A program made the translations under genes and the position numbers. Shown one piece after another: positions 1 through 6,441 of a stretch of DNA of 10,533 nt (the first letter of the stretch is position 1; each line of letters starts with the position of its first letter). Source of the DNA: Woeseiaceae bacterium (lineage in GTDB: Bacteria; Pseudomonadota; Gammaproteobacteria; Steroidobacterales; Woeseiaceae); contig WTCH01000160.1 in the NCBI GenBank assembly GCA_013138675.1, positions 1 through 10,533 on the forward strand. The letters are read 5' to 3'. The notes beneath the pieces are model-generated. The model did not search any database, was not told the origin of the DNA, and worked only from the letters and a program-made list of their open reading frames with translations.

Positions 1-1087
1 AACTGGCCAGAAATTCTTTGACGATCGCTTCGCCAACTTCGCTGGTCGTATTGCTGCCACCCATATCCTTGGTGCGAATCTTGCCATCGGCAATCACCTT
101 CATGACCGCTGCTTGTATCTGACTGGCGGCCTCTGCTTCGCCCAGGTGATCGAGCAACATGCGTGCCGATTCAATCGAAGCAATCGGATTGACAATGTTC
201 TTGCCGGCATACTTCGGTGCCGATCCGTGGATGGGTTCGAACATTGACGGGAATATCTTTTCCGGATTGATATTTCCGCCCGCGGCGAAGCCCATGCCAC
301 CCTGCAGCATGGCGCCGAGGTCGGTAATGATGTCACCGAACAGGTTGGAGGCAACGACCACGTCGAAATACTGCGGGTTCTTGACGAACCACATGGTCAT
401 GGCGTCGACGAGTGCCATGTCCGTCTTAACATCGGGAAATTCTTCGGCGATCTGATTGAAAATTGAATCCCAGTAGACCATCGAGTAGTTCAGCGCATTG
501 CCTTTGGAGCAGTTTGTGATGAGGCCCGCAGAATCCCCGCCACGCGCTTCTCCACGCTTGCGGGCCAGGTCGAAAGCGTAGCGCATCACGCGTTCGCAGC
601 CTTTCCTCGTAAAAACTGACATTTGATTGGCGAACCCGTCCGGCTGGTCCGGCTTGAAATAGCCGCCGTTAGCCGAGTATTCGCCTTCAGTGTTTTCCCT
701 GACGACGATCATGTTCACGGTTTCCGGGGTTGCGGTTCGAATGGGCGTATCAACGCCCGGATAAAGCTGAATGGGTCGCAGGTTTACGTACTGATCAAAA
801 CCCTTGCGTATCTGCAGCAGTATCGTCAGGGAGATGTGATCCGGTACTTTCCCGGCGTCACCGATACAGCCGAGAAATATTGAGTCGAAGTCCTTGAGTA
901 TATCGAGCAGATTGTCCGGGCCCATTTGACCGTGTTCAAGGTAGTAGTCGCAGCCCCAGTCGAAAGTTTCAAACTCAGTCTTGAACGCGAACTTGTCTGC
1001 TGCTGCTTGCAGCATCCGGGTTGCTTCGGCCGAAACCTCGGTGCCCACACCGTCCCCAGGAATGACGGCAATGTTGTAGTTGTTCAT
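1..1087 (-). CDS. Isocitrate/isopropylmalate-type dehydrogenase, tartrate/D-malate dehydrogenase-like (3' end cut by window edge)
   Basis: This is an NAD-dependent oxidative decarboxylase of 2-hydroxyacids, probably cytoplasmic. The reading frame starts at ATG 1087 with MNNYNIAVIPGDGVGTEV, the usual nucleotide-binding N-terminus. It runs 362 codons off the left edge, so only a few C-terminal residues and the stop are missing. Visible family residues are substrate-binding arginines R94, R104 and R130, the ENTEGEYS segment with catalytic Tyr137, Lys195 in TNCSKGNAL, metal-binding Asp228, Asp252 and Asp256 in NLFGDIITDLGA, and the HGSAPKYAGKNIVNP adenine-loop region (288-301). The ENTEGEYS and QYVNLRP segments resemble tartrate dehydrogenase/D-malate dehydrogenase (TtuC/DmlA) more than LeuB or Icd, but substrate cannot be fixed from sequence alone. 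TNCSKGN is an unusual form of the lysine motif. No strong ribosome-binding site is seen; the start rests on homology. The gene is divergent from the lipoprotein gene at 1231. Confidence 0.85.
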   Translation of the reverse strand, partial: MNNYNIAVIPGDGVGTEVSAEATRMLQAAADKFAFKTEFETFDWGCDYYLEHGQMGPDNLLDILKDFDSIFLGCIGDAGKVPDHISLTILLQIRKGFDQYVNLRPIQLYPGVDTPIRTATPETVNMIVVRENTEGEYSANGGYFKPDQPDGFANQMSVFTRKGCERVMRYAFDLARKRGEARGGDSAGLITNCSKGNALNYSMVYWDSIFNQIAEEFPDVKTDMALVDAMTMWFVKNPQYFDVVVASNLFGDIITDLGAMLQGGMGFAAGGNINPEKIFPSMFEPIHGSAPKYAGKNIVNPIASIESARMLLDHLGEAEAASQIQAAVMKVIADGKIRTKDMGGSNTTSEVGEAIVKEFLAS

Positions 1088-1230
1088 TGGATTTCGGTTT
1101 CTCTGGCTTGGGGGGATGCAATAGGGTATCGAAAGTCCCAATGATTGTCTTGCTCCTCATTTTGCTGTCCATGGCATATTAGTATTCACCGGGCTCAGGC
1201 ATGAACAACATGGAACCAGGTCCAGAATCG

Positions 1231-2235
1231 ATGCACGTATTCAAAATCACTTTGACAGGTTTTGCACTACTGATACTGGCGTGCCGGCCCGGCTCGAGCC
1301 CGGAACTGCCAGTTGCTGTAAGTAATGATTTCGTCGTTCTTACCCTTAACCTTCACACGTATCAGGAGTTCCGCAGCGAAGGCGTTGCCGAGTCGGAGCT
1401 GAACGACGAATTGGCGAAACAACGGATTGACTCATACGGTCCACTGTTCGACCGTATCGCGGATGGCATCAACCAACTCGACCCTGATGTCATCTGTTTC
1501 CAGGAAGTCGGGGAATGGTCCGGCGGCAACACGCAAGACCCTGATTCGATCCTGTTTGGTTCGTCGGACAGCAACATGGTCCACCAAATCCTGCAGCGTT
1601 TGGACGAGCACTACTTCTACACCATGGATTGGTCCCATTACGGTTTCGATGTCTGGCTCGAGGGCTCAGCGATTCTCAGTAAATACCCGTTCATCGAGAC
1701 CGGATCACGATTCATTAGTAACCCGGACAACGGCCGCTACAAATTTTGGAAGTCGCGGAACGTCCCCATGGCGCGGATCGAGCTTCCTGGAATCGGCAGC
1801 GCCAACGTATTTTCGGTGCACGCGGGTTGGTGGGACGACGAGGAAGAGCCGTTCCAGGATCAGTACAGGAAACTCCTGGCCTGGGCCGGGGAAATTGCGA
1901 GTCTGCGTGAGACAACGATTCTTTGCGGCGATTTTAATGTGCCTGCTGACAGCCAGATGCAGGAGTTCATGACAAAAGGTACCGGCTACTCAGATCAATA
2001 CGCGCTGGCCAACCCAGATGGCTCGCTCGACGCAACGATTGGCGGCGCTATCGATGGCTGGGAAAGCAGCGACAGTGGTCAGCGCGTCGATTACATACTG
2101 ATGAACGATGACAGTCCTCTTGAGATAGAAGAGGCGCAGATCGTCTTCACGGAAGACATGTATGGGATCGTTTCGGATCATGCGGGAATCTATGCGCGTT
2201 TTGATCGACGAATCGATGCATCGGCCCAAGAATGA
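1231..2235 (+). CDS. Exported lipoprotein with endonuclease/exonuclease/phosphatase domain
   Basis: This is a predicted metal-dependent phosphoesterase of the EEP (DNase I-like/sphingomyelinase) superfamily. ATG 1231 is chosen over in-frame ATGs at 1201 and 1210 because it gives a clean lipoprotein signal: MHVFK, a hydrophobic stretch, then LILAC with the lipidated Cys at residue 18. The upstream extension adds only MNNMEPGPES, with two acidic residues, which suits no signal peptide. From 1231 the protein has 334 residues. Catalytic landmarks in order are NLHTY (Asn40), CFQEVGEW (metal-binding Glu92), the SVHAGWW His197, LCGDFNVPAD (Asp234, Asn236), QRVDYIL (Asp287) and SDHAGIYARF (Asp316, His317). 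The full set suggests an active enzyme. Substrate is unknown; phospholipid, sugar phosphate or nucleic acid are all possible. It probably sits on a membrane face in the periplasm. It stands alone, divergent from the dehydrogenase. Confidence 0.85.
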   Translation: MHVFKITLTGFALLILACRPGSSPELPVAVSNDFVVLTLNLHTYQEFRSEGVAESELNDELAKQRIDSYGPLFDRIADGINQLDPDVICFQEVGEWSGGNTQDPDSILFGSSDSNMVHQILQRLDEHYFYTMDWSHYGFDVWLEGSAILSKYPFIETGSRFISNPDNGRYKFWKSRNVPMARIELPGIGSANVFSVHAGWWDDEEEPFQDQYRKLLAWAGEIASLRETTILCGDFNVPADSQMQEFMTKGTGYSDQYALANPDGSLDATIGGAIDGWESSDSGQRVDYILMNDDSPLEIEEAQIVFTEDMYGIVSDHAGIYARFDRRIDASAQE

Positions 2236-2349
2236 GTCGCCCGATTTACGTATCGAATTGCTGTGAAGGCTGACATGGAAGCAATTTACTCACGCATATT
2301 CCTACAATAAGAAACGACGTACCTTTGCCTGACAAGTCATTACTGGTCC

Positions 2350-2382
2350 GGATTGATCCCGGCAAATTTGCGGGGATTGATC
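2350..2382. repeat. 9-base direct repeats around a near-perfect palindrome upstream of the lpxR-like remnant
   Basis: GGATTGATC occurs at 2350-2358 and again at 2374-2382. The spacer holds GCAAATTTGC (2362-2371), a perfect 10-base palindrome that extends outward with one mismatch to CCC...GGG. The two direct repeats are 24 bases apart start to start, which would place them on nearly the same face of the helix. That arrangement could be an operator for a protein binding as a pair, but no known regulator motif is recognised and the palindrome has no loop of its own. It lies 60-90 bases before the start of the lpxR-like fragment. Confidence 0.35.
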
Positions 2383-2441
2383 TGTAAGGTTTCGGCTCCC
2401 CGTGCGACTAATAACCAGGAAAGCAATCAGAGACTGGTTTC

Positions 2442-2897
2442 ATGTGGCGAATCGGAATACTCATCAGCTTGGTTTTAATGTCTTTTCCGGGCCTGGCCGC
2501 GGACATTGATCCGCTCGGCGAGAAGGACCGGACCGGTTGGGCCCTTTACTTGGACAACGATCTGTTGACTGCCGGCGACAATGATCAGGACTACACGGGC
2601 GGTATCGCGGTCACCCTGTCGGGTGCGCGAGCGGCAGAGCATCTTCTGTCAGTAGATGGCTGGCTTACGGCGTTGAATGGCTTCTCCGGATTGGAGAGGA
2701 TCTATGGCGACCGTGACAGTTTCCAACGCCACAACTTCGAGTTCGGATTTACGCTGTTTACACCGACAGACATCTCCGTGCCTGAGCCGATTCCCGATGA
2801 TCATCCCTACGCGAGTCTCTTCTTCGTCTCCAGTACTCAACAGACGATACTGCCGGATCAAAACGTGTCCTATCAGTCATCGCTGACGATTGAGTGA
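2442..2897 (+). pseudogene. Truncated LpxR-type lipid A deacylase (N-terminal half only)
   Basis: Intact LpxR-family (DUF2219) proteins are outer-membrane beta-barrels of about 300 residues or more that remove the 3'-acyloxyacyl group of lipid A. This frame gives only 151 residues. It keeps a good signal peptide (MWRIGILISLVLMSFPGLAA, cleavage near residue 20). It has the family's N-terminal signature WALYLDNDLL (Asn39-Asp40, matching the LpxR active-site Asn-Asp), then DYTGGIAV (Tyr51-Thr52-Gly53), and further on DDHPYASLFF (120-128). Translation stops at TGA 2895-2897, right where the next strand (SSLTIE...) would normally continue. None of the three forward frames after it resumes the family sequence; the channel gene starts 37 bases later. 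The catalytic His of LpxR is expected just past the break, so the product is almost certainly inactive. I read it as a deletion remnant rather than a short functional protein. No convincing ribosome-binding site is seen. Confidence 0.6.
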
Positions 2898-2934
2898 TAC
2901 CATCTCCGCGCACTCACTCCGGACCCCCAGAAAA

Positions 2935-4146
2935 ATGTTCGAACAACTCGACTCGATTCACCCGCTTCTGCCGCCCTTCGTCGGCGTACTGGCGCTGCTT
3001 GCGGGCGCGGTCATCATCAACCTGATCGCCAAACACCTGCTGGTCGGTACTGTCCGTGCGTTCGCCAAACGAACCAGCGTCGCCTGGGATGACGTGCTGG
3101 TCACCCACAATGTCTTCGGTCGTCTCGTGCAGGTCGTGCCGGCGCTGATCGTATTCGCCGGCGTGCCGTTCGTTCCCGGTCTGCCGGAAGGCCTTGTACA
3201 GCTTATGCGCAACGTCGCGATGGGCTACATGGTGTTGATGTTAACGCTTGCGCTGACTGCCATGCTCAGCGCAGCAAACACGATCTACTCGGCCTCGCCA
3301 GTTTCGAAAGATCGTCCGCTAAAGGGATTCGTGCAACTCGTGCAGATCGTCGTCTGGATTTTCGGCGGCGTAATGATTATAGCGGCGGTGCTGGACCGAT
3401 CACCGCTGTTGTTGCTCAGCGGTTTCGGCGCGATGACCGCTATCCTGCTGCTGGTATTCAAAGACACAATCCTGTCGCTGGTTGCCAGCGTACAACTCAC
3501 CGCGCAGGACATGGTTCGCGTCGGTGACTGGATCGAGATGCCGCAGTTCGGTGCGGACGGTGACGTGGTCGATGTGCAACTGCACACCGTCAAAGTGCAA
3601 AACTGGGACAAGACGATCACGACGATCCCGACGCACCGCTTGATCACGGACTCGTTCAAGAATTGGCGCGGCATGTCGCAGGCAGGCGCCCGGCGGATCA
3701 AGCGCTCAATTTTTCTCGACGTGTCGTCAATCCGCTTCCAGACGCAAGACGAAGTTGATCATTTCACACGTTTCGCGCTGCTGAAGGACTACATTGGGAA
3801 CAAGGAACAGGAGCTGGCCGACTACAACGAGGGGCTCACGACTGAGGTGGACGCGGAAGTGAATAGGCGGCGGCTGACGAACGCCGGCACTTTTCGCGCC
3901 TACGCGTACAACTACCTGAAGAACCACACGAAGATCCACAAAGGCATGACGCTGATTGTTCGTCAGCTCGGCCCGGGGCCCGAGGGACTGCCGTTGGAGA
4001 TTTACTGCTTCACGAACACGACCGAATGGGCTGTCTACGAAGACATTCAGTCGGACATCTTCGATCACCTGCTGGCAATCGTGCCGGAATTCGGGCTGCG
4101 TCTATTTCAGAAACCGGCCGGTTCGGATTTGGCGAACCTTAAGTAA
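2935..4146 (+). CDS. ybdG: Mechanosensitive ion channel, YbdG (MscM-type MscS) family
   Basis: This inner-membrane channel of the MscS superfamily opens under membrane tension and helps cells survive hypo-osmotic shock. From ATG 2935 it has 403 residues, close to E. coli YbdG (415). Hydrophobic segments lie near residues 15-37, 63-83, 95-115, 131-152 and 157-188; the last is the pore helix, with SGFGAMTAILLLVFKDTILS. The soluble beta domain follows and is the most family-specific part: MVRVGDWIEMPQFGADGDVV (193-212), TVKVQNWDKTITTIPTHRLI (218-237), SFKNWRGMS and RRIKRSI. Later segments GTFRAY, HTKIHKGMTL and PLEIYCFTNTTEW also match YbdG closely. The frame is open upstream to a TTG at 2890, but that overlaps the lpxR-like remnant and adds nothing conserved. 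The ribosome-binding site is weak. The stop codon is followed after two bases by repeat copy A. Confidence 0.95.
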   Translation: MFEQLDSIHPLLPPFVGVLALLAGAVIINLIAKHLLVGTVRAFAKRTSVAWDDVLVTHNVFGRLVQVVPALIVFAGVPFVPGLPEGLVQLMRNVAMGYMVLMLTLALTAMLSAANTIYSASPVSKDRPLKGFVQLVQIVVWIFGGVMIIAAVLDRSPLLLLSGFGAMTAILLLVFKDTILSLVASVQLTAQDMVRVGDWIEMPQFGADGDVVDVQLHTVKVQNWDKTITTIPTHRLITDSFKNWRGMSQAGARRIKRSIFLDVSSIRFQTQDEVDHFTRFALLKDYIGNKEQELADYNEGLTTEVDAEVNRRRLTNAGTFRAYAYNYLKNHTKIHKGMTLIVRQLGPGPEGLPLEIYCFTNTTEWAVYEDIQSDIFDHLLAIVPEFGLRLFQKPAGSDLANLK

Positions 4147-4148
4147 GT

Positions 4149-4192
4149 TGGTCGGGGTGAGGAGATGGGCCGACCTGCGGTCGGCTTGTCGG
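4149..4192 (-). repeat. Direct repeat copy A: tRNA-Pro 3' end plus hairpin
   Basis: This 44-base unit starts two bases after the ybdG stop and matches 8453-8496 at 42 of 44 positions (differences at 4162 and 4168). On the minus strand the first 18 bases read ATCTCCTCACCCCGACCA: end of T loop, T-stem 3' half, acceptor 3' strand CACCCCG, discriminator A, and CCA. The rest carries a perfect hairpin, GCCGACC-TGC-GGTCGGC (4169-4185), then TTGTCGG. A second hairpin, GGCTCGC-AA-GCGAGCC (4191-4206), lies just past the shared part. GGTCGG at 4150-4155 can also pair with CCGACC at 4170-4175, so two hairpins compete for the same arm. No U-run follows, so it is not a classical intrinsic terminator. Confidence 0.85.
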
Positions 4193-4243
4193 CTCGCAAG
4201 CGAGCCTCGAGGCGAACTTCCGGCCCCTGCCTCCCGAAGGCAG
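4149..4243 (-). pseudogene. Broken tRNA-Pro(CGG) interrupted by a palindromic insert in the T loop
   Basis: Read on the minus strand, 4243-4213 is an anticodon arm and T-arm start. The anticodon stem CTGCC/GGCAG encloses the 7-base loop TTCGGGA, whose central CGG is a proline anticodon. A short variable region and GGAAGTTCG (T stem plus half the T loop) follow. A 46-base palindromic segment (4212-4167) then replaces one base of the T loop. The tRNA resumes at 4166-4149 as ATCTCCTCACCCCGACCA. The two tRNA pieces together make 49 bases. The expected acceptor 5' strand (CGGGGTG) and a recognisable D arm are absent beyond 4243; bases 4244-4260 show at most faint D-arm resemblance. The T stem also has a mismatch (GGAAG against CTCCT). 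It cannot make a functional tRNA. It could be a tRNA relic invaded by a REP-like unit, or one full-length member of a tRNA-derived repeat family. Confidence 0.7.
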
Positions 4244-4253
4244 ACCTTCTATG

Positions 4254-4517
4254 TTAACTGATTGTTTTTATTGATCGATCAGGAGACGTCCACGGACAAT
4301 ATTGCAGCACTGCGCGTAACAATGCAGGGCTGACTCCCGCAAAAGTTCCACAGTGAAGCTCCACCGACGACGCATCGCATAGATAAACTAATTCGCCATC
4401 CACACGTTCGTACAGGCGTACCCAGGCGAGTGATATGGATATAGTGGTAAGTGAGTATAGAACCAGCTCGCCTTCGGCCGCAGAATTAGTCTGGAATTTC
4501 GCCTGACCTATGTCCAA
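4254..4517 (-). CDS. Possible small hypothetical protein (87 codons, doubtful)
   Basis: This minus-strand frame fills the gap between repeat copy A and ubiU. It would start at TTG 4517 with MDIGQAKFQT and end at TAA 4254-4256. An in-frame stop lies three codons upstream, so no longer form exists. The middle (residues about 30-70, VRLYERVDGELVYLCDAS and following) has a natural-looking composition, but I recognise no family. Against it are the TTG start, the lack of a ribosome-binding site, and an end that runs toward the tRNA relic. If not coding, this stretch is the upstream region of the ubi operon. It may then hold the promoter, for which I can only point to TATAGT (4440-4445) and TATAGA (4456-4461) without good -35 partners. 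Confidence 0.2.
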   Translation of the reverse strand: MDIGQAKFQTNSAAEGELVLYSLTTISISLAWVRLYERVDGELVYLCDASSVELHCGTFAGVSPALLRAVLQYCPWTSPDRSIKTIS

Positions 4518-4522
4518 GAGTT

Positions 4523-5518
4523 ATGGAATTAGTGTGTCCAGCGGGCAATCTCCCGTCCTTCAAGGCTGCCGTCGACAATGGGGCAGACGCGGTCTATATC
4601 GGTTTCAGGGATGAGACCAATGCGCGCCATTTTGCCGGGCTTAACTTCAACGACGCGCAGTTAGAGCAGTGCCTGGCTTATGCGCGCAACCACGGAACAA
4701 TGGTTTATGTCGCAATCAATACGTACCCACAGCCGGCAAACTTTGCGAAGTGGGAAAGAGCTGTCGACCAGGCGGCTGAGCACGGCGTAGATGCCCTGAT
4801 ACTTGCAGACATCGGTGTTATGGAATACGCCGCCGAGAAATGGCCCGAGCTTCGCTTGCACCTCTCCGTTCAAGGCTCGGCGACTACCCATGAGGCTGTA
4901 CGCTTTTATGCCGAGCAGTTCGGGGTTCAGCGTGCGGTGATTCCCAGGGTGCTGTCGGTGAAGCAGGTGGAGGCTCTGGTGCGCGATAGCCCGATTCCGA
5001 TCGAAGTGTTTGGGTTTGGCAGTTTGTGCGTGATGGTGGAAGGCCGTTGCTATCTTTCTTCTTACGTTACGGGGCAGGGTCCGAATACATTCGGTGCTTG
5101 TTCGCCGGCGAGCTTCGTGCGCTGGTCGGAAACAGACTCTAATCTCGAGACCCGACTGAATGGAGTGCTGATTGACCGGGTGAATAAGGACGAGAAAGCG
5201 GGGTACCCGACGATCTGCAAGGGTCGATTCATCGTTAACGGTGAAACGGGTTACGCGATCGAGGAACCAACCAGTCTCAATACCTTGCCGATCCTGCCGG
5301 AATTGCTGAGAATCGGCGTGGCGGCGATAAAAATCGAAGGACGTCAGCGTAGCCCTGCCTATGTAGCAAAAGTCACCGGGGTTATGCGCGCCGCTATCGA
5401 CGCCTGCATGCGTGATCCGGAAAACTTCATACCGGATGAGGACTGGCTGTCACAACTGACGTCCGTGTCCGAAGGCGTGCAGACGACACTGGGCGCCTAC
5501 CAAAGGGAGTGGCAATGA
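4523..5518 (+). CDS. ubiU: O2-independent ubiquinone hydroxylase subunit UbiU (U32 family)
   Basis: UbiU works with UbiV in a heterodimer that hydroxylates the ubiquinone ring without oxygen, using prephenate as hydroxyl donor in E. coli. The protein has 331 residues, the same length as the E. coli protein as I remember it. It starts MELVCPAGNLPSFKAA and keeps ADAVYIGFRDETNARHFAG near the N-terminus. The four [4Fe-4S] ligands are at the E. coli positions: Cys169 (GSLCVM), Cys176 (GRCYLSSY), Cys193 (GACSPA) and Cys232 (TICKGR). EEPTSLNT (247-254) and KIEGRQRSPAYV are further U32 signatures. The C-terminus, EGVQTTLGAYQREWQ, matches UbiU, not a collagenase-type protease. The ATG at 4523 is chosen by homology; only a poorly spaced AAGAG lies before it, so initiation may be weak. 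It is the first gene of the operon and overlaps ubiV by four bases (ATGA). Confidence 0.97.
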   Translation: MELVCPAGNLPSFKAAVDNGADAVYIGFRDETNARHFAGLNFNDAQLEQCLAYARNHGTMVYVAINTYPQPANFAKWERAVDQAAEHGVDALILADIGVMEYAAEKWPELRLHLSVQGSATTHEAVRFYAEQFGVQRAVIPRVLSVKQVEALVRDSPIPIEVFGFGSLCVMVEGRCYLSSYVTGQGPNTFGACSPASFVRWSETDSNLETRLNGVLIDRVNKDEKAGYPTICKGRFIVNGETGYAIEEPTSLNTLPILPELLRIGVAAIKIEGRQRSPAYVAKVTGVMRAAIDACMRDPENFIPDEDWLSQLTSVSEGVQTTLGAYQREWQ

Positions 5519-6441
5519 GCCCTTCAGGAAAAGCACTACCGGTGCGCCTCTCCCTCGGGCCGATTCAGTACTACTGGGGCAAAGAAAAAATTATCGATTT
5601 CTATCGCTCGGTCGAGACTACGCCAGTAGACATCGTTTACCTGGGTGAAACCGTATGTTCCAAACGGCGCTCGTTACGTCTAAGAGATTGGATCGAGGTT
5701 GCTGAGCGCTTGCGATCGGCGGGTAAGGAAGTCGTTTTTTCCACTCTCGCCCTACTTGAGGCCAATTCCGAACTCGGCCAGGTGCGGAAGCTTTGCGCGA
5801 ACGAGACTTTCCCGATCGAGGCAAACGACATGTCGGCTGTTCAGATGCTTGCCGGCAAAACGAGTTTCATCGGTGGGGCGTCACTCAATATCTACAATTC
5901 AAGAACCTTGAGAAAGCTCGTTGGCATGGGCATGACCCGCTGGGTCATGCCGGTTGAGTTGTCACAAAATGTCCTCGCGGATTTTCGGCAGGAGATGCCG
6001 GTGGCGATAGAGTCCGAGGTGTTTGCCTGGGGAAGAATGCCGATCGCATATTCTGCACGCTGCTACACGGCTCGTGCGCACAAGGTGCCGAAGGATGCCT
6101 GCGGATACTGTTGCATCGACTATCCGGACGGGCTGATGCTGTCGACCCGCGAGGACGAGGAATTTCTGGTTATCAATGGCATTCAGACCCAGTCGGCCAA
6201 AGTGCACAACCTTGTTCACGCATTGCGTGGTTCGACAGCGGGCGCCGATGTTTTCAGGTTAAGCCCACAGTCTGAGCACACTCCGGAAGTTATCTCTCTC
6301 TTCGACCAGACCCGAAATGGGGCACTGAAGGCCGATGAAGCAACAGAAGAACTAAAGGCACTCGTTTCCGATGATTTGTGTAATGGCTACTGGTTCAACC
6401 AAGCGGGAATGGCTTCGTACGGCGCAACAGGCAGTCAATGA
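5515..6441 (+). CDS. ubiV: O2-independent ubiquinone hydroxylase subunit UbiV (U32 family)
   Basis: UbiV is the Fe-S partner of UbiU in anaerobic ubiquinone synthesis. ATG 5515 overlaps the ubiU stop as ATGA and has AGGGAG five bases upstream. A GTG six bases earlier is in frame but less likely. The 308-residue protein carries LSLGPIQYYWGKE at the start, then IVYLGETVCSKRRS, FSTLALLEANSELG, MPVELS and YSARCYTARAHKVPKDACGYCC. From this start the conserved cysteines are Cys48, Cys183, Cys196 and the Cys199-Cys200 pair, matching the four [4Fe-4S] ligands of E. coli UbiV (C39, C180, C193, C197) in spacing. LNGIQT-type VINGIQTQSAKVHNL and CNGYW near the C-terminus are also typical. It is somewhat longer than E. 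coli UbiV (292), with a few extra residues at each end. All known ligands are present, so it should be active. Confidence 0.95.
   Translation: MSPSGKALPVRLSLGPIQYYWGKEKIIDFYRSVETTPVDIVYLGETVCSKRRSLRLRDWIEVAERLRSAGKEVVFSTLALLEANSELGQVRKLCANETFPIEANDMSAVQMLAGKTSFIGGASLNIYNSRTLRKLVGMGMTRWVMPVELSQNVLADFRQEMPVAIESEVFAWGRMPIAYSARCYTARAHKVPKDACGYCCIDYPDGLMLSTREDEEFLVINGIQTQSAKVHNLVHALRGSTAGADVFRLSPQSEHTPEVISLFDQTRNGALKADEATEELKALVSDDLCNGYWFNQAGMASYGATGSQ

Noticed and set aside
1201..1230. ATG 1201 as start of the EEP lipoprotein
   Set aside because: It puts ten residues, two of them acidic, before the signal peptide; the later ATG at 1231 gives a normal lipoprotein signal.
1278..1304. Palindromic CCCGGCTCGAGCCCGG as a regulatory or repeat site
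   Set aside because: It falls within the lipoprotein linker codons just after the lipobox Cys and shows no copy elsewhere in the window.
1427..1972. 181-codon plus-strand frame
   Set aside because: It lies inside the EEP lipoprotein gene in another frame and has low-complexity, Ser/Thr/Arg-rich composition with no recognisable motif; the lipoprotein frame has all catalytic motifs.
3285..3701. 138-codon minus-strand frame
   Set aside because: Antisense of the ybdG pore and beta domain, where the plus strand is strongly conserved.
4227..4243. Intrinsic terminator from CTGCC/GGCAG followed by a T-run near 4264
   Set aside because: The stem is the antisense anticodon arm of the tRNA relic, only five pairs with a 7-base loop, and the T-run is 20 bases away.
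4271..4282. TTGATCGATCAG as an FNR/Anr box upstream of ubiU
   Set aside because: The half-sites TTGAT and ATCA are two bases apart instead of four, and the site is about 240 bases from the start codon. It is just a short palindrome.
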